Source: an uncultured Ruminococcus sp.
GTDB lineage: Bacteria > Bacillota > Clostridia > Oscillospirales > Ruminococcaceae
Direction: 5' to 3'
DNA: 7,759 nucleotides
Assembly: GCA_947174085.1 (NCBI GenBank)
Contig: CAMWHN010000094.1
Span: forward strand, 1 to 7,759
In this document: in pieces, positions 5,710 through 7,759 of the stretch
Layout: the number at the start of each line of letters is the position of its first letter
How positions within the stretch are numbered: position 1 is the stretch's first letter
The notes under the pieces: model-generated
What the model was told of the DNA's origin: nothing
Databases searched by the model: none
What the model saw: only the letters and a program-made list of their open reading frames with translations
Position numbers and translations under genes: made by a program

Positions 5710-6612
5710 ATGAAGAATACAATTTTTACCGGTGCGGCAGTTGCCATTACCACCCCGTTTAATTTAGATGGTTCTATTAATTATGAGGGTTTGGGAAAAA
5801 ATATTGACTACCAAATTGAAAATGATACAGAAGCAATTGTTATCTGTGGGACAACTGGCGAATCTTCTACCATGACAGAAACAGAGCATTTAGAATGCAT
5901 TAAATTTGCAATTGATTATACCAATCATAGAGTGCCTGTCATTGCAGGTACAGGCAGTAATGACACACGTTGTGCAATTGAATTATCCGTAGAAGCACAG
6001 AAACTCGGTGCAGATGGCTTGTTATTAGTAACGCCTTATTATAATAAAACTACACAGGCAGGATTATTAAATCATTTCACGATTATTGCAAACAGCGTAA
6101 ATATTCCAATTATTTTATATAATATCCCCGGTAGAACAGGTTTAAATATTTCTGTAGAAACAGCAGAAAAATTAGCACATCATAAAAATATCGTTGCCAT
6201 GAAAGAAGCATCTGGCAATATTAGCTATACCGCACAAATTATGGCAACATGTGGCGATTTTATTGACGTTTACAGTGGCAATGATGATATGATTGTTCCA
6301 ATTATGTCTTTGGGCGGAAAGGGTGTTATTTCTGTATTATCTAATATTCTACCAAAAGAAACACATGAGATTGCACAGCTTTGCTTAGATAATAATTTTC
6401 AGAAAGCAGGCGAATTGCAGTTAAAATATCTGGAGCTAATTAATTCTTTATTCTGCGAAGTGAATCCAATTCCAGTCAAAGAAGCTATGAACCGCTTAGG
6501 CATGCCAGCCGGAGATTGCAGAATGCCATTAACAAAAATGAGTGCTGACAATGTAGCTAGATTATTATCTGCAATGCAGAATGTAGGCTTGCCGGTTTCT
6601 GTTGTTGACTAA
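5710..6612 (+). CDS. dapA: 4-hydroxy-tetrahydrodipicolinate synthase
   Basis: DapA condenses pyruvate with aspartate semialdehyde, the product of the preceding gene, as the first committed step to diaminopimelate and lysine. The 300-residue TIM-barrel protein carries the family's key residues with a constant offset of four from E. coli: T48 and T49 in GTTGES (47-52), Y111 in TPYYNK (108-113), Y137 in LYNIPGRTG (136-144), R142, and the Schiff-base lysine K165 in AMKEASG (163-169). The C-terminal NPIPVKEAMNRLG (252-264) is also typical. AGGAGG (5695-5700) lies nine bases before the ATG, and a 36-base gap without hairpin separates it from asd, so co-transcription is expected. Besides the riboswitch, the enzyme may be inhibited by lysine, as in many bacteria, but the sequence alone does not show this. 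Confidence 0.97.
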   Translation: MKNTIFTGAAVAITTPFNLDGSINYEGLGKNIDYQIENDTEAIVICGTTGESSTMTETEHLECIKFAIDYTNHRVPVIAGTGSNDTRCAIELSVEAQKLGADGLLLVTPYYNKTTQAGLLNHFTIIANSVNIPIILYNIPGRTGLNISVETAEKLAHHKNIVAMKEASGNISYTAQIMATCGDFIDVYSGNDDMIVPIMSLGGKGVISVLSNILPKETHEIAQLCLDNNFQKAGELQLKYLELINSLFCEVNPIPVKEAMNRLGMPAGDCRMPLTKMSADNVARLLSAMQNVGLPVSVVD

Positions 6613-6632
6613 TATTTTACTTGAGGTGAAAA

Positions 6633-7403
6633 ATGATGGAACAAAAACAAGTGAAAATTTTAATCAGTGGCGCATCTGGAAAAATGGGTCATGCAGTCGC
6701 AACGGCAATTTCTAAACGTAATGACTGCATTGTGAGTGCAGGTGTTGACTTACATACAGAACAGTATGCTGATTTTGAAATTTATCAGAATTTTTCTGCA
6801 TTGCCGGAAAAACCAGATGTGATAATTGATTTTTCAAATCCGGCTGTTTTAGATGATTTATTAAATTATTGTCTTGTAAACGGCGTACCTTGTGTACTTG
6901 CTACAACAGGCTACACAGAAGAACAAATTGCAAAAATTCAAAAGGCAGCAATATCTATTCCAGTATTTTTCTCATTTAATATGTCATTGGGCATTAATTT
7001 ACTAGTACAACTTGCGAAAAAAGCAACGGCAATTTTAGGCGGTCAATTTGATATTGAAATTGTTGAAAAACATCATAATCAGAAAATTGATGCACCAAGC
7101 GGAACAGCTTTAATGCTTGCTGATGCGATTAATAGCACATTAGATAATTCTTGTCATTATGTATATGACAGGCACTCTAAACGTCAGAAGCGTGAAAAAA
7201 CAGAAATCGGTATGCATGCCATTCGTGGTGGTACAATCGTTGGTGAACATGACATTATTTTTGCAGGTCATGACGAAGTGATTACTTTATCACATAGTGC
7301 CGCTTCGAAAGAAGTTTTTGCAGTTGGTGCTGTGAATGCATCTGTATTTCTGGCTGACAAAAAAGCAGGTATTTACGACATGAGCGCACTTATGAAAAAT
7401 TGA
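6633..7403 (+). CDS. dapB: 4-hydroxy-tetrahydrodipicolinate reductase
   Basis: DapB reduces the product of DapA to tetrahydrodipicolinate with NAD(P)H. The 256-residue length is normal. The N-terminal Rossmann fold has the GASGKMG loop (13-19), followed by DVIIDFSNP (62-70) and ATTGYTEEQ (90-98). The signature EKHHNQKIDAPSGTA (145-159) carries the catalytic histidines H147/H148 and substrate lysine K151. RGGTIVGEH (198-206) and FAGHDEVITLSHSA (210-223) complete the substrate domain. Two ATG codons lie in tandem at 6633 and 6636 after GAGGTGA (6623-6629). Both have acceptable spacing, so the start is uncertain by one residue. The gap from dapA is 20 bases. A strong terminator follows, so this is the last gene of the operon. 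Later lysine-pathway genes (such as dapL or dapD/E/F, lysA) are not in the window. Confidence 0.97.
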   Translation: MMEQKQVKILISGASGKMGHAVATAISKRNDCIVSAGVDLHTEQYADFEIYQNFSALPEKPDVIIDFSNPAVLDDLLNYCLVNGVPCVLATTGYTEEQIAKIQKAAISIPVFFSFNMSLGINLLVQLAKKATAILGGQFDIEIVEKHHNQKIDAPSGTALMLADAINSTLDNSCHYVYDRHSKRQKREKTEIGMHAIRGGTIVGEHDIIFAGHDEVITLSHSAASKEVFAVGAVNASVFLADKKAGIYDMSALMKN

Positions 7404-7413
7404 TAATATTTTT

Positions 7414-7448
7414 AACAGACGGCATAATCTAACATGCCGTCTGTTTTT
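7414..7448 (+). terminator. Intrinsic terminator of the asd-dapA-dapB operon
   Basis: AACAGACGGCAT (7414-7425) pairs perfectly with ATGCCGTCTGTT (7434-7445) around an eight-base loop and ends in five T (7444-7448). It is the strongest stem in the window, 10 bases after the dapB stop, and lies just before the end of the opposing gene. The minus-strand side lacks a T run. Confidence 0.93.
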
Positions 7449-7454
7449 AGTGTG

Positions 7455-7759
7455 TTATCTAGTAATTACAAAATCTGCTGTTTTTTCAGGACGATACTTA
7501 TTAAAATAATAACGTTCCGCAGGGAAATATCTATTTTCATATTTTTCAGTTATCTGCTGTGTATTTCCAATATAACTATCACGTTTTAATACTCTTTGCA
7601 TTCTGATAGTTTCAGGAATATCAATATAAATCATATAATCAAATATTTCTTGTAATTCTTTTCTTTGTAAAAATATCCCCTCAACAATAATAATAGTTTT
7701 TTGATTAATATTATAATTTTTATTAAAATAGCTATCATTATTTTTATCATATAATTCAA
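7455..7759 (-). CDS. Uridine-kinase-like P-loop kinase, C-terminal part (5' end outside window)
   Basis: On the minus strand a frame is open from the window edge (first full codon at 7757) to a TAA at 7457-7455, giving the last 100 residues of a protein whose start lies beyond the window. The fragment reads like the second half of the uridine kinase/phosphoribulokinase family: a hydrophobic strand leading into TIIIVEGIFLQR (fragment residues 21-32), then FDYMIYIDIPETIRMQRVLKRD (39-60), and a RYFPAERYYF block (77-86) followed by a final ADFVI. The Walker A motif would be in the missing part. The family match is from pattern recognition only, and the exact substrate cannot be told. The gene converges on the dap operon. 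Confidence 0.65.
   Translation of the reverse strand, partial: ELYDKNNDSYFNKNYNINQKTIIIVEGIFLQRKELQEIFDYMIYIDIPETIRMQRVLKRDSYIGNTQQITEKYENRYFPAERYYFNKYRPEKTADFVITR

Overview
The window is AT-rich and its Shine-Dalgarno sites (AAGGAG, AGGAGG) are strong. The protein families are those of low-GC Firmicutes, most likely an anaerobic clostridium of the Ruminococcus/Oscillospiraceae kind. Support comes from a lysine riboswitch ahead of lysine-pathway genes, an aspartate-semialdehyde dehydrogenase of the archaeal/fungal-like class, and an iron-sulfur protein of the sensory [FeFe]-hydrogenase type, which is found in strict anaerobes. The genus is an inference and cannot be fixed from this sequence.

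Layout. At 1-189 is the 3' end of an unrecognised plus-strand gene. It is followed by tyrS (tyrosyl-tRNA synthetase, plus) and a strong hairpin terminator at 1457-1499, which separates tyrS from the convergent minus-strand gene. At 1498-3000 (minus) is a 500-residue hydrogenase-like sensor: two 4Fe-4S clusters, a degenerate H-cluster domain, a further 4Fe-4S motif and a coiled-coil tail. A perfect consensus promoter lies about 120 bases upstream of it. At 3182-4222 (minus) is queA, for queuosine tRNA modification.

The 371-base gap between queA and asd (4223-4593) is fully used. It holds back-to-back promoters whose -35 boxes are the two arms of one inverted repeat. Next comes a complete lysine riboswitch aptamer (P1 to P5, with the P2/P3 kissing loop visible), a candidate antiterminator, an intrinsic terminator and a second small hairpin touching the asd ribosome binding site.

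Downstream, asd-dapA-dapB (4594-7403) form a compact operon for three consecutive steps: aspartyl phosphate to aspartate semialdehyde, then to dihydrodipicolinate, then to tetrahydrodipicolinate. These feed diaminopimelate for the cell wall and lysine for protein. High lysine should stop transcription at the riboswitch. A 12-bp-stem terminator (7414-7448) closes the operon. The window ends inside a minus-strand gene (7455-7759) encoding the C-terminal part of a uridine-kinase-like P-loop kinase.

Most of the window is ordinary housekeeping content. The parts worth a closer look are the sensory hydrogenase homologue, which has no visible output domain, and the symmetrical divergent promoter with its riboswitch platform. 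I see no insertion sequence, CRISPR array, tRNA, rRNA or phage gene, and no convincing sign of a wholly new system.
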